From Nematopogon swammerdamellus (taxonomy: Eukaryota > Arthropoda > Insecta > Lepidoptera > Adelidae): a DNA stretch of 64,000 bases. The position numbers and the translations under genes were made by a program. Below are positions 51,895-63,265 of this stretch, piece after piece. The stretch is taken from positions 738,397-802,396 of the forward strand of contig OX336339.1 of NCBI GenBank assembly GCA_946902875.1, given 5' to 3'. Below the pieces are notes generated by a model. The model was not told where the DNA came from. It ran no database searches and worked only from the letters and a program-made list of their open reading frames with translations. The first letter of the stretch is position 1. Each line of letters starts with the position of its first letter.

Positions 51895-52331
51895 AATTAT
51901 TATTATTACATCCATACTTACAAACATACAGTCTAAACGCATTACCGACTCCTTTTGGTGTTGCCATAGTTGGGTAAAAATATGAAATTTATTTTCTTCA
52001 TTTCCCTTCAGCAGCTTTTCAATAAGCAAAGGAACTCCGAACCAATTTTCTGTAGGTACCTACTTACGTACCGAAGTGTTTCTAGCGAAATTCAATCTGA
52101 ACGATATTATTGTGTGTTTACTCCATTTGAACTGCTTATTCGCGAAATATCTCCGTAGCAACTTTGCTAACAGAGGAAATATGCTTCAAGGATCATTGAG
52201 ACAACCGAGTACATTATTGGGCCTGACTACTCTATAGAGACGTGTTCTGAATAATAATCCTAACTTATTAGTTAGCGAAAGATCTGGTAGCGGTAACCGA
52301 CGGGCCGCGCCTTCTGCTGTACTAACTACTT
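51895..52331. other. Unassigned
   Basis: A 62-codon frame at 51970-52158 has no recognised domain. Confidence 0.35.
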
Positions 52332-52556
52332 CCTTACCTATAATAAAATCCAACGTCTGCTTTCTGTCTGAGTGTCTGAGTGTCTGTCTGTCCGCTTATA
52401 ACTCGAGAACCACTGAACCGATTTTAATAAAACAAAATTCTACGGATAGCTTGATTCTTCCCATCAACTATAGGCTACTTACTATCACGCTAAATAGCTT
52501 ATGAGGTTAGCAGTGAAGTGAAATATGAGAGCGGGCGGAGCCGCGGGCACACCTTG
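52332..52556 (+). mobile_element. Helitron H1
   Basis: TCCTTACCTATAATAAAATC to GCGGAGCCGCGGGCACACC, with the terminal CTAG changed to TTGT. Confidence 0.7.
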
Positions 52557-52610
52557 TACTAAATAAATTCACAGTTTTATGGCACAAGGATTACACATGG
52601 ATTACACGAT

Positions 52611-52848
52611 ATGACTCCCTTCTTATATTACTAGGTGGTAGGGTTTAACCCGCCCGGATTGGTACCACCACACTGAATTAAAGGTCGGTCGAAACGGCAA
52701 TGTAAATAGATTGTGTTTTCCGTCCAGTTCAGTGTAGCCGGCACGACCGAAAGGAAGCACTGACGTGGCACCAAGTTCACCCGGTGTTATGGGCTGACAT
52801 CACGGATGTTGTAGGTGATGTAGCCAACCGAGTGAGTTTACATAAAAA
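52611..52848 (+). mobile_element. S3 SINE lacking its head
   Basis: GATATGACTCCCTTCTTATA, GGTCGGTCGAAACGGCAATG and GTGATGTAGCCAACCGAGTG with CATAAAAAAA. Confidence 0.7.
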
Positions 52849-52929
52849 AAACACGACTGTATGCTTACAAACAAACAAAAAACAAACGAAATCATTTATT
52901 GTACGGTATCTGGTATAATATAGAAAGTA

Positions 52930-53130
52930 TTAACCCCCGACGCGCAAAAAGAGGAGTGTTATATTATAAGATCTACGTGTGTATGTGTGTATGGGTGTGT
53001 CTCTCTGTGGCATCGTAGCTCGCAAACGGATGGACAGATTTGGATTCGGTTTTTTTTATTTTAAATCTGGTTTAATCGGGATGTTTCTTAGCTGACTGTA
53101 ATCAAGTAATTAAGTAATAAATAATAAAAA
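52930..53130 (+). repeat. FB repeat, 5' part
   Basis: AACCCCCGACGCGCAAAAAG, GCATCGTAGCTCGCAAACGG and TGGTTTAATCGGGATGTTTC. Confidence 0.6.
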
Positions 53131-53378
53131 TCCACAACAAAACTGACAATACGAAAACAATAACGACAACGTATTTACAACAACAAACAAAACAAAACAC
53201 TTGTTTTTTTTATCGCGAGTAGGAATATACTTTAATTCACAACATTTCGACCCAAATGTTATTATGAACTACCGTCTAACTAACATCGACTACCGCTTCC
53301 TTCTACTGTGAAACATCTAACGATAGCCAATTCTAACGTCGTTGCGTGCGTAAGAAAGGACAGAGACACAAAAATAGT

Positions 53379-53725
53379 TTTTTTATGGAAACTGACCCGA
53401 TTGGCTACATCACCTACAACATCCGTGATGTCAGCCCATAACACCGGGTAAACCAGGTGCCATGTCAGTGCTTCCCTTCATTTCACGTCGGCTACACTGA
53501 ACTGGACGGAAAACACGAACTATTTACATAGCCGTTTCGACCGACGTTTCGCTCAGTGCGGTGGTATCAACCCGGTCGGGATAAACCCTACATACTAGTA
53601 TTATAAGGTAAGAAGGGAAGGGACCTACAGTTTAACGTGGAATCCGAACCACGGTCAGCCTCCAACGGTCGAGCGGTCACCCATCCAAGTACTGACCGCG
53701 CACCACTGAACCGCCGAGGCTGACA
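53379..53725 (-). mobile_element. S2 SINE, antisense
   Basis: ATGGAAACTGACCCGATTGG, GTCGGCTACACTGAACTGGA, GTGCGGTGGTATCAACCCGG, CATCCAAGTACTGACCGCGC and CGCCGAGGCTGAC. Confidence 0.8.
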
Positions 53726-54198
53726 AGAGGCTTACAGTCTGAAGGCAACTCAGTAAAGGTCAGCTTTTTTACATTCTTTATCTCGTCTCAGTGGTCCGAC
53801 TAAAGGTCGAAACCTAACATTTCAGCAATGTTTAGGCGTATTTTTAGAGAAAATCCCATTACAGATCCACGACTGAATCTGCTTAAGGTCCTGTCAACCC
53901 GTATTCACCCGTACTCCTCTTTCAAGGCGCCGCTTTCACTGGTTGGAGTAGGATGCAACACAATCAATTAAAGCGAAAATTCGGTTTTAATTTTTTTATT
54001 CCAAAGCCTAGGATCGAAAAAAAAAGTAAAAAGTTACGGATTTTTATTATAACTAAATTCAGAAGCATGTTCATGATTTTTTTCTATCGAGCGAAGTTAA
54101 TCAAATCGTATTTTCAAAAAGCTATCGTTCTGCGCTGATAGATGAAGTATTACAATACATACGTGTATATTAAAACTGAATTTGTCAGGTGAGTTATA
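53726..54198. other. Unassigned
   Basis: No gene; the frame at 53953-54138 is lysine-rich and AT-driven. Confidence 0.35.
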
Positions 54199-54354
54199 CA
54201 GGGTGATTCAGGATAGGCACGAGAAACTTCAGGGTTCAAAAGAGGGCCATATTTGATGACGAAAAGCTCTGTAACTTTTTTCCAGATTCGATCATTTTAT
54301 AGTACTTTTTGTTGAAAATAGTTTTATCATTATTTGATGGACGGTTAACGGATA

Positions 54355-54545
54355 ACTCTGCTTACCCCGATTGTCGGGATACAGCGTGTGGTATGTATGT
54401 ATGTATGTATGCTACCTATTATACGGTTGAAGAGATACAAAGAGATTAAAATATTCAACACTCGGACGGACAGACACACAGACTGTAGCCATCTAGCCGT
54501 GTAGCCTTAGTAATAGCTTCCGTATCCGAGTACGGACACCTAAAA
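54355..54545. repeat. Repeat C and D end fragments nested in the transposon
   Basis: ACTCTGCTTACCCCGATTGT and GTATGTATGTATG are a C end; CGGACGGACAGACACACAGA and TAATAGCTTCCGTATCCGAG are a D end. Confidence 0.55.
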
Positions 54546-54590
54546 ATTTTATCACAGATGCATAATCTAGTATAATTGAACTGCTTGTAG

Positions 54591-54916
54591 GTACCGTGTG
54601 GGGCCGGTACTTTAAAAGAATAGCCCCACTGCATCTCTCCCCGTGTATGTCGTAAAAGGCGACTAAGGGATATGACTCCCTTCTTATATTACTAGGTGGT
54701 AGGGTTCAACCCGCCCGGGTTGGTACCACCGCACTGAATGAAAGGTCGGTCGAAACGGCTATGTAAATAGTTTGTGTTTTCCGTCCAGTTCAGTGTAGCC
54801 GGCGCGACCGAAGGGAATCACTGACGTGGCACCAAGCTCATCCGGTGTTATGGGCTGACATCACGGATGTTGTAGGTGATGAAGCCAACCGTGTCAGCAT
54901 CAATAAAAAAAAAAAA
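54591..54916 (+). mobile_element. S3 SINE, full length, nested
   Basis: GTACCGTGTGGGGCCGGTAC head to CCGTGTCAGCATCAATAAAA tail. Confidence 0.8.
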
Positions 54917-55168
54917 AGGTAAATTCCAAACATGAAAGTTCAATGACATCAAAAGAAATTAATGTTACTGGAGTAGGTTATTGCACTCCCTAGACCTAGA
55001 CAGCAACGTTGCCAATTTTCTTAAGACTCACAGTCCAACTACAATGTCCAAGTTTTGTATGAAAAAAAAAACAACGGAATTTCGATTTGAGTGATAAGGA
55101 TTTTTTTCTTCTAATAATGAGTACTTTCTATTCCTGAAGTTTCTCTTGCCTATCCTGAATCACCCTGT

Positions 55169-55431
55169 ATAAGGTCTTTCTTTAGTAGGTAACGATCCGC
55201 TAAGGGGTGTATGCGTATCAGATACTGATCACGTTCCCATACCAATTTTTTTTTCGATATAAAGAACGTACTTATTAAGGTGAAATACGCGCACTTCACG
55301 TATTAAATTTGAGGACTGAGTAGGTTTTTTATATCGTAAAAAAAAAAATTGGTATGGGAACGTGATCAGTATCTGATACACATACACCCTTTAGCGTATC
55401 GTTACCTACTAAAGAAAGACCTTATATTGGT
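55169..55431. repeat. Large inverted repeat next to the transposon
   Basis: TAAGGTCTTTCTTTAGTAGG ... CGTTCCCATACCAATTTTTT (55169-55258) is mirrored at about 55338-55431 with few differences, around about 80 bp. The left arm starts within a few bases of the transposon's right end. Confidence 0.85.
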
Positions 55432-55479
55432 GGTAAGCTCCTTGAAATTCGAGTCAGACGCAGCCTCACGTCACCTTAA

Positions 55480-55556
55480 GCAACCCTCGGAGTCTTTAGC
55501 GTGTAGTGTAGAGTCGTCGGCATCCGCACGCCCGCGCCGCCGCCCGCGCCGTCCGT
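55480..55556 (+). other. Possible GC-rich exon end
   Basis: A serine-, alanine- and arginine-rich frame (LACSVESSASARPRRR) runs into CCGTCC-GTAAGT at 55556, a consensus donor. No start codon with context, promoter or partner exon is visible. Confidence 0.2.
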
Positions 55557-55781
55557 AAGTACATCCGCATTCGGCACACGTCCGCATCCGCAAGGAGCAT
55601 CGTCTCGCGGCTCACGGACACATTACCATACGATTTGATACTAAACAGACGACGTACTCGCCCTCCATGTCGTTTTGATACAACGACACTAAGCTGTTTT
55701 CGATGAACTCGCTGTGTCTAGCACCGAGGAGCTCTGGTACTTATTAATGACCGTCCAATTCCATCTCTCCCCGTACATTTG

Positions 55782-56241
55782 TTAGCCTCGGCAGCTCACT
55801 GGTGCGATCGGTCGACTGTCGTTCGTCATCATATGCACACCTGGTAGTGGTCTGAACTTTTTTTTTTTTATGGAAACTGACACTGTTGGCTACATCACCT
55901 ACAACGTCCGTGATGTCAGCCCATAACACCGGGTGAACTAGGTGCCATGTCAGTGCTTCCCTCTTTGATCGTGCCGGCTACACTGAACTGGTCGGAAAAC
56001 ACAAACTATTTACATAGCCGTTTGGACCGACGTTTCATTCAGTACGGTGGTATCAACCCGGGCGGGTTAAACCCTACCACCAAGTAAGATTAGGAGGGAA
56101 GGGACCTACAGTTTCACGAGAAATCCGAACCTCGGTCAGCCTCCAACGGTCAGCGGTCACCCATCCAAGTACAGACCAGCGTTGCTTAACATTCAATAGC
56201 AACAGTTGACTGTCTGCACCACTGAGCTATCGAGGTTGGCA
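55782..56241. mobile_element. S2 head (+) fused to an antisense S2
   Basis: 55782-55857 is a + strand head (GCCTCGGCAGCTCACTGGTG); 55858-56241 is a full antisense copy ending GTTGCTTAACATTCAATAGC and GAGCTATCGAGG, with the 5S-like part well kept. A further + strand fragment (GAACTTGGATGGGTGACCGT) follows at 56267-56315. Confidence 0.75.
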
Positions 56242-56319
56242 AACTTGACTTGGCAAGCCTTGGCTGAACTTGGATGGGTGACCGTTCGACCATTGGAGGT
56301 CTGACTGTAGGTCCGTTGT

Positions 56320-56995
56320 ATTTTATTGCTTCCGAACTGGGTGGCTGTGCCCGAGGTCGAAGCCTCAGGCGCAGCCAATTTCACCGCCGAGGAGGCGCCA
56401 GGCGATTTGAAGATCCGTGGAGAAAGGAGTGGGGTCAGATATTACCTGGGAGCCCGTTCCACACCTTTGAAGTGCGGCACAAGAACGATTTAGAGAATCG
56501 TGCAGTTCGAAGAACTCTTCTGTCGACTACAAAGGGATGTTCCGCGAGAGTATGGCGGGTTTGGCGAAGGCGAACAAGAGGAGGAGGGATAAGGCAAGAA
56601 AGTTCGTCAGAGCAGCGGCAATAGTAGTACCGATAAAACAGAATCAATGAACCAACGATACGTCTGTGCTTTAGATGTTGAAGTTCCTTTGTGAGTACAG
56701 AGTCTCCAATGAGGCGAATGGCTCGTCGCAGAATAGAATCCAAGTCTGAAAGAAGGTATTCAGGGGAACCCTCCCAAAGATGACTGCAATATTCCATCAC
56801 CGGTCTTACTTGTCCTTTATAGAGTGTAAGCAGTTGGACCGGGGCATGAAAAATCCCTGACATCGGTAAAGGATCCCTAATTTTCGACACGCTAGTTTCG
56901 CCATTGACTCTATGAACGATCGAAATCCAACGTCCCTGGACACCTCCATACCCAGGACGCCCAGACTTCCATCGTTGCGGACTTGGCTGCCCTAT
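56320..56995 (-). pseudogene. Jockey-like LINE C-terminus, sister of 45400-46370
   Basis: Minus strand: VRNDGSLGVLGMEVSRDVGF, a frameshift at a C run near 56841, then RPVMEYCSHLWEGSPEYLLS, DSILRRAIRLIGDSVLTKEL and RTSKVWNGLPGNI. The 3' UTR parallels that of the sister copy and ends in AATAAAA. 5'-truncated at about 56995. Confidence 0.85.
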
Positions 56996-56997
56996 CC

Positions 56998-57212
56998 TTC
57001 CCTTCTTACCTTACCCGGGTAGCTACCACCACATTGAATGAAACGTCGGTCAAAACGGCTATGTAATTAGTTCGTGTTTTCCGTCCAGTTCAGTGTAGTC
57101 GGAACGACAAAATGGAAGCACTGACATGGCACCTAGTTAACCAAGGTGTTGTGGACTGACATCACGCATGTTGTAGGTGATGTAGCCAACCGTGTCAGTT
57201 TCTATTAAAAAA
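56998..57212 (+). mobile_element. S2 SINE body and tail
   Basis: CCCTTCTTACCTTACCCGGG, GAAACGTCGGTCAAAACGGC and GTGATGTAGCCAACCGTGTC with ATTAAAAAAA. Confidence 0.7.
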
Positions 57213-57764
57213 ACAGTTGTATGGAGCTGGTGGGTCACGCCAGGATACTTTAGAAGGGCTCTCTGTCTCTCTCCCGCCCAAACGTTCCGGCCCACACTGA
57301 ATATTCCGAGGCGGACCACTCAAAATTCGTGTCTCAAATATAGAATATACTCGTACCATGTTCTCGGATTCACTGGGAGGCAAATACCCTCGAAATCGAA
57401 ACATGACTGACTTTTCTTTGTAATAAACGTAAACTAATTGTTTTTATTTGACTTGTTATATGAAGTATCAAAATTGACGATGGCACTATACACCAGATAT
57501 AGGTAATGTAAATAGGCAGAGTGGTCAGATTCTTGAGTGTTCATGCTTATGCTGTAAATATTAATGTTCTTGTGAGCGGTAGTATGCGTTAATTGAATTA
57601 TAATACTTATATATAAGGTACTAACAAAACATTGTGACTTGCGAAGTTTGTTTGTCAGTTCTTCTTAGCATTGAATTTAGAACTGGCGGAATTTTCGACA
57701 TGTCCAAGCGTAGGTTACCTACCTATGGATGAAATTATACAATAAACAACAACAATAAACAATA
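57213..57764. other. Unassigned
   Basis: Short frames on both strands near 57137-57410 lack domain or splice support. Confidence 0.35.
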
Positions 57765-57995
57765 TGTGCCGCACTGCAAAGGTGTGGAACGGACTTTTTT
57801 TTTTTTTTTTATGGAAACTTGACACGGTTGGCTACATCACCTACAACATCCGTGATGTCAGCCCATAACACCGGGTGAACTAGGTGCCATGTCAGTGCTG
57901 CCCTTCATTTCGCGGCATACAAACTCAAACTTCCGGGGCATACATTTCCCTATTCCTAGAAACCACGGATCTTCAATACGCGGATTAAAGGCTAG
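57765..57995 (+). pseudogene. Third Jockey-like LINE fragment, interrupted by SINE DNA
   Basis: TGTGCCGCACTGCAAAGGTG-TGGAACGGAC matches 46157-46182 of the sister copy, then an antisense S2 3' end (57797-57912) intervenes, then ACCACGGATCTTCAATACGC-GG matches 46218-46238. Confidence 0.65.
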
Positions 57996-58033
57996 AACTA
58001 CAGAGGCTGAGTGCAATCAATCAATATCAATAT

Positions 58034-58402
58034 ATCTAATAATAATTAATCTGTAAGGGATGGTCATGGAGTAAGTTACTTTGTTTTGTGAGATATTGCG
58101 TTTGTAGACTCTATATGTATGATACTAAAACTAAATTGACGATTTTTCGAAATCTTTTCTGTATGTATGTTCCTCCATAACTCTTAAACCGATCATCCAA
58201 ATTCGATTAAACTTAGTAAAAGTAAATTTTATTATACTAAATAGGCTAGGCTCAATAAAATTCAGTTCCTGTGACGCTAAGATCTGGCTCTCATACAAAC
58301 TGAATTGTTCCGCGCGCCGAAATAAAGGTACGGTAGCTGGCTTACTTACTTTCTTCTTTTTAAATACGAATTTCACGCGAGCGATGCCGCGGGCAAAAGC
58401 TA
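58034..58402 (+). mobile_element. Helitron H2
   Basis: Shares its outer 5' part with 45031-45375 inverted; ends GCGAGCGATGCCGCGGGCAA-AAGCTAG, followed by T. Confidence 0.7.
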
Positions 58403-58407
58403 GTATT

Positions 58408-58620
58408 CTTTACCTATAATAAAATCCAACGTCTGCTTTCTGTCTGAGTGTCTGTCTGTCCGCTTATAACTCGAGAACCACTAACCGATTTTAATAAAAC
58501 AAAATTCTACGGATAGCTTGATTCTTCCCATCAACTATAGGCTACTTACTATCACGCTTAATGGCTTATGAGGTTAGCAGAGAAGTCAAATATGAGAGCG
58601 GGCGGAGCCGCGGGCACAGC
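58408..58620 (+). mobile_element. Helitron H1, immediately downstream of H2
   Basis: TCTTTACCTATAATAAAATC start; GGAGCCGCGGGCACAGCTA end. Only about 5 bp separate it from the H2 end. Confidence 0.75.
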
Positions 58621-58911
58621 TATAGAAATATAAATACGAGTACATGTCCCGCAACAGTTGGTTGAAGTAAAGTCTGGATACAAGGTAAAATCAATCTTTC
58701 GGAGATATATTATACAATACATATATTAGATATATTATATAGTAGATATATTATACATTACATTTTACTCACCTGACATATTCAGTCATGTTATGTGAAA
58801 CTTTATCTATCAGGGCATATCGATAGCTTGAAAGCACGATTTGATTATCTTCACTCGATAGAAAAAATCCCTTTGCAACTTCCGTTTGTACTTTCTGTGA
58901 CGTTTCTCTTT
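58621..58911. other. Unassigned
   Basis: AT-rich with a TATATTATA-type run near 58700-58760; no gene. Confidence 0.4.
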
Positions 58912-58958
58912 TTAGGGTTCCGTATCTGTCGTACGGGACCCTATTACTAAGCCTACAC

Positions 58959-58993
<35 letters not shown>

Positions 58994-59007
58994 CTGTCCG
59001 TGGGCTA
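58912..59007. repeat. Repeat D end truncated by a transposon
   Basis: TTAGGGTTCCGTATCTGTCG through GTCTGTCTGTCTGTC to CCGTGGGC, where the next element starts at a TA. The remainder of D is not found on the far side. Confidence 0.7.
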
Positions 59008-59991
59008 TACAGGGTGTCCCAGAAACCGACGATAATCCTTTAACAGGAGATAGGGCTGCTAATTACCTCTCAGAATATCTAGTTTTAGGTTTAGTAAAAA
59101 TGGCTTAGTTTTTGAGATATTGTCATTTTTGTAAAAATCCAAAATTTTCTCCCTCAGTTCATTTTTTTAAATGCCACAAGTACAAATGTAAGATTTTCTT
59201 AAATCTAGTTTTTGTCAAATTTTTCTGAAAAGTAAGGCTTTCTCACGTTATAATTTATTTTTTCATGTTTAATCCTGTTTCGCTGAAAAACGACTTAAGA
59301 GCCACATGTTAAAAAAATTTCAGCCTCATCCCTTGAGTTTGGCCCTTCGCGGTGAAAAAAAAAATTACTACACTAAAGTGGCATTATGCAACAAAAATAC
59401 GCCCATCTAATGTAGTTTTTAAAATGGTACATCACTTACCCATTTGCCCAATAATTTATGAGATATTATTATTTTACTCCAAAAAGACCTCGGAATTTGA
59501 TAACTGTTCTACCAACTACGAATTGGAATAAAATAAACACTTGAAGTAATTGGTCTTTATTAACCTGTTAAAGTAGGTCCGGTCTATCTGTGAGGATGCA
59601 AGTGGCTAGGAGGCCACAAGACGTCCGTTGAATTGTAGAGACTTTAAACGGGCGAATTATCTTGAGTTTCTGCAACAGGAGCTTCAGAGCCTTTGAGAAA
59701 AAAATGAAAATGAAAATGAATAACTTTTATTTTACCATTGGCCATACGGAAGATGTACCATTGGCCATACGGAGGTGGTTGCAAAATGATGGCTGCCCAG
59801 CCCAATACGCTAGAGAAGTGCGTAATTTTTTAGACCAAGCATATCCCCACAGATGGATCGGACGTCTAGGTCACCGGATTTAAATCCTAGATTAGATTTT
59901 TATTATTGGGGCTATTTAAAAGAAAAAGTTTACGGGAAACCGGTGGAAAACTTGATAGAGCTCAAAGAAAGAATTACGGCAGTAGCTCAGG

Positions 59992-60150
59992 TTTTTTTTT
60001 ATGTAAACTGACATGGTTGGCTACATCACCTACAACATCCGTGATGTCAGCCCATAACACCGGGTGAACTTGGTGCCACGTCAGTGCTTCCCTTCGGTCG
60101 TGCCGACTATAGTCAACTGAACGGAAAACACAAACTATTTACATAGCATA
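59992..60150 (-). mobile_element. S2/S3 SINE 3' part nested in the transposase
   Basis: TTTTATGTAAACTGACATGG through CGTGCCGACTATAGTCAACT to AACTATTTACATAGC. The same insertion, with the same ACTATAGTC variant, lies in element 2 at 61733-61885. Confidence 0.8.
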
Positions 60151-60270
60151 GGTGGACGTATCTGCACTTGCATCGAGTACTTGCTCGACGCATCAACCGG
60201 GCATTTGTGAGAAGATGTCGAGCTAGCATTTGTGCAGGTTGTAAACAATTTGAACATCTTTTTTTTATTA

Positions 60271-60592
60271 ATTTTTTTATGGAAACTGACACGGTTAGCT
60301 ACATCACCTACAACATCCGTGATGTCAGCTCATAACACCGGGTAAACTTGGTGCCACGTCAGTGCTTCCCTTCGGTCGTGCCGGCTACACTGAACTGGAC
60401 GGAAAACACAAACTATTTACATAGCCGTTTCGAACGACCTTTCATTCAGTGCGGTGGTATCAACCCGGGCGGGTTAAACCCTACCACCTAGTAATATAAG
60501 AAGGGAGTCATATCCCTTAGTCGCCTTTTACGACATACACGAGGAGAGATGCAGTGGGGCTATTCTTTTAAAGTACCGGCCCCACACGGTAC
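60271..60592 (-). mobile_element. S3 SINE, antisense, only in element 1
   Basis: Poly(T) start and end at GGCCCCACACGGT. ACATCT occurs on both sides (60264-60269 and 60592-60597), and element 2 has the uninterrupted site. A late insertion. Confidence 0.8.
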
Positions 60593-61162
60593 ATCTGCTT
60601 TAACAAGTTAGTAAAGACCAATTTACTTCAAGTGTTTATTTTATTCCAATTCGTACTTGGTAGAACAGTTGTCAAATTCCGAGGTCCTTTTACAGTTAAA
60701 TAACAATATCTCATAAATTATTGGGCAAATGGGTAAGTGATGTACCATTTTAAAAACTGCATTAGATGGGCGTGTTTTTGTTGCATAATGCCACTTTAGT
60801 GTAGAAATTTTTTTTTTCACCGCGAAGGGCCAAACTCAAGGGATGAGGCTGAAAAAATTTTAACATGTGGCTCTTAAGTCGTTTTTCAGCGAAACAGGAT
60901 TAAACATGAAAAAATAAATTATACCGTGTGAAAGCCTTACTTTTCAGGAATATTTGATAAAAACTAGATTTAAGAAAATCTTACTTTTGTACTTGTGGCA
61001 TTTAAAAAAATGAGCTGAGGGAGAAAATTTTGGATTTTTACAAAAATGACAATATCTCAAAAACTAAGCCATTTTTACTAAACCTAAAACTAGATATTCT
61101 GAGAGGTAATTAGCAGCCCTATCTCCTGTTAAAGGATTATCGTCGGTTTCTGGGACACCCTG

Positions 61163-62248
61163 TATACAGGGTGTCCCAGCGAATTTTTTTAAATGCCATT
61201 AGTACAAATGTAAGATTTTCTTAAATCTAGTTTTTGTCAAATATTCCTGAGAAGTAAGGCTTTCACACGATATAATTTATGTTTTCATGTTTAATCCTGT
61301 TTAGCTGAAAAATGACTTAAGAGCCACATGTTAAAATTTTTTCAGCCTCATCCCTTGAGTTTGGGCCTTCGCGGTGAAAAAAAAAATTACTACACTAAAG
61401 TGGCATTATGCAACAAAAATAAGCCCATCTAATGTATTTTTTAAAATGGTACATCACTTACCGATTTGCCGAATAATTTATGAGATATTGTTATTTAACT
61501 GCAAAAAGACGTCGGAATTTGATAACTGTTCTACCAAGTACGAATTGGAATAAAATGAACACTTGAAGTAAATTGGTCTTGTTAAAGAAGATTGGTGTTG
61601 TTAAAGTACCTGTTAAAGTACATGTTCAAATTGTTTACAACCTGCACAAATGCTAGCTCGACATCTTCTCTTAAATGCCCTGTTGATGCGTCGAGCAAGT
61701 ACTCGATGCAAGTGCAGATACGTCCACCTATGCTATGTAGTTTGTGTTTTCCGTCCAGTTGACTATAGTCGGCACGACCGAAGGGAAGCACTGACGTGGC
61801 ACCAAGTTCACCCGGTGTTATGGGCTGACATCACGGATGTTGTAGGTGATGTAGCCAACCATGTCAGTTTACATAAAAAAAACCTGAGCTACTGCCGTAA
61901 TTCTTTCTTTGAGCTCTATCAAGTTTTCCACCGGTTTCCCGTAAACTTTTTCTTTTAAATAGCCCCAATAATAAAAATCTAACGGATTTCAATCCGGTGA
62001 CCTAGACGTCCGATCCATCTGTGGGGATATGCTTGGTCTAAAAAATTACGCACTTCTCTAGCGTAATGGGCTAGGCGGGCAGCCATTATTTTGCAACCCC
62101 CTCCGTATGGCCAATGGTACATCTTCTAAAAGGCTCTGAAGCTCCTGTTGCAGAAACTCAAGATAATTCATTCACCCGATTAAAGTCTCTTCAATTCAAC
62201 GGATGTCTTGTGGCCTCCTAGCCACTTGCATCCCCACAGATAGACCGG
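61163..62248 (-). mobile_element. Tc1/mariner-like element 2, inverted and truncated
   Basis: Begins TATACAGGGTGTCCCAGCGA, lacks about 130 bp present in the ends of element 1, then continues AAATGCCATTAGTACAAATG. Its transposase piece is on the - strand (61620-62245) and mirrors 59570-60260. Its outer end is missing; LINE-like DNA follows at 62250. Confidence 0.85.
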
Positions 62249-62259
62249 TTTATTATTTA

Positions 62260-63224
62260 AATTATTGTAAATTTAAATTTAAAACGGATTATTGTAAAAA
62301 TCGGATAAGGTTTAGATGGCTAGAAAACATAAATGCCGAAAGACGATTTTGTATGGAGAAAGTTAACTTCCGTCTCGTCTTAAAGTGGATGGGACTTAAT
62401 AGAGAATTTCGTTTCATATCCTTCTATTACGATTACTATTACGACTTCTATTACTATTACATACCGCCTATACGAGAGAAACCCTCAAAATTTGGTTTTA
62501 AGCGCTCGTGCAAAGCATGGTTACTGGCTTTGCAAAAGACAGACCCCCAAAGTTGACAACTTCCTCTCATTTTAATGTTTATAATTTTTTTTATGTTCTT
62601 TATACTCTTGATTCTAATTTTAGTGTTTTTACCTTGTATTACTTTTAATGTTTTAATATGTGGGTTTTATGTTTGTGTTTAGACAAATTTGTCTTTAAAA
62701 TTTTATTTTATGTAGGTAGGTAACATTCTAATGTCTAGTCGGTTATTTGTTTTTTAGTCATAATATTTCATGTTTGTTATTATTATTGCTCTTTAATTTT
62801 TTAAAGGTAGTTAGTGTTTATGTAGTGGTTCTTTTTTTTTCTCTTTTAAATGAAATGCGTATATAATATTATTCTCATCATGTTTTAATTAGTTTAATGT
62901 TTTAAGTGTTGTTTTTGTTGTTTTAATTGAATATGCTGAGCTTTTTACTGTACTTATAATTTATACACGTTCTTAATGTTAATGTTTTTTGTTTTGTTTT
63001 ATGTTTTATTTTTATTTTCTAACATTGTACTCAGTAATATTTATTACTGTGTGTATGTAACACGGGAGCCGCTGAAAATCAGCGCGCAGTTTAACTGCGT
63101 CTCAGCTGAGCGGTTTCCGGTTCACCGTCCTCATGTGTAATCAGGTACCTATGTAAAAATTATTGTGTTTTACTGTTAAATGGATTGTGAATAAATATAT
63201 TTCTTTCTTTCTTTCTTTCTTTCT
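62260..63224 (+). mobile_element. LINE 3' end with (TTTC)n tail
   Basis: A frame ending SCKAWLLALQKTDPQS-stop at 62556 is followed by about 650 bp of T-rich 3' UTR and AATAAATATATTTCTTTCTT with TTTC repeats. GCGCGCAGTTTAACTGCGTC near 63090 can fold. The clade is uncertain. Confidence 0.55.
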
Positions 63225-63265
63225 ATTACTCTGAAGTGGCCTTAAGCCGATTAAAGCGATTGAAG

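Larger units (their letters stand above)
54199..55167. mobile_element. DNA transposon remnant with about 36-bp TIRs
   Basis: CAGGGTGATTCAGGATAGGC at the left end and GCCTATCCTGAATCACCCTG at the right, with the match continuing to AGAAACTTCAGG. TATA precedes and TATA follows, consistent with a TA target (Tc1/mariner-like). Inside are repeat C and D fragments and a whole S3 SINE. No transposase remains. Confidence 0.8.
59008..61165 (+). mobile_element. Tc1/mariner-like element 1 with long terminal inverted repeats
   Basis: Starts TATACAGGGTGTCCCAG and ends with the exact inverse. The inverted ends run about 560 bp each (59008-59575 and 60610-61165). Between them is a transposase piece: TEDVPLAI then WLQNDGCPAQYAREVRNFLD and QAYPHRWIG, SPDLNP-like text, YYWGYLKEKVYGKPVENLIE and LKERITAVAQ, then HRVLARRINRAFVRRCRASI. 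The N-terminal half including the first catalytic Asp is missing and frameshifts occur near 59875. Two SINE segments are nested inside. A dead element. Confidence 0.85.
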
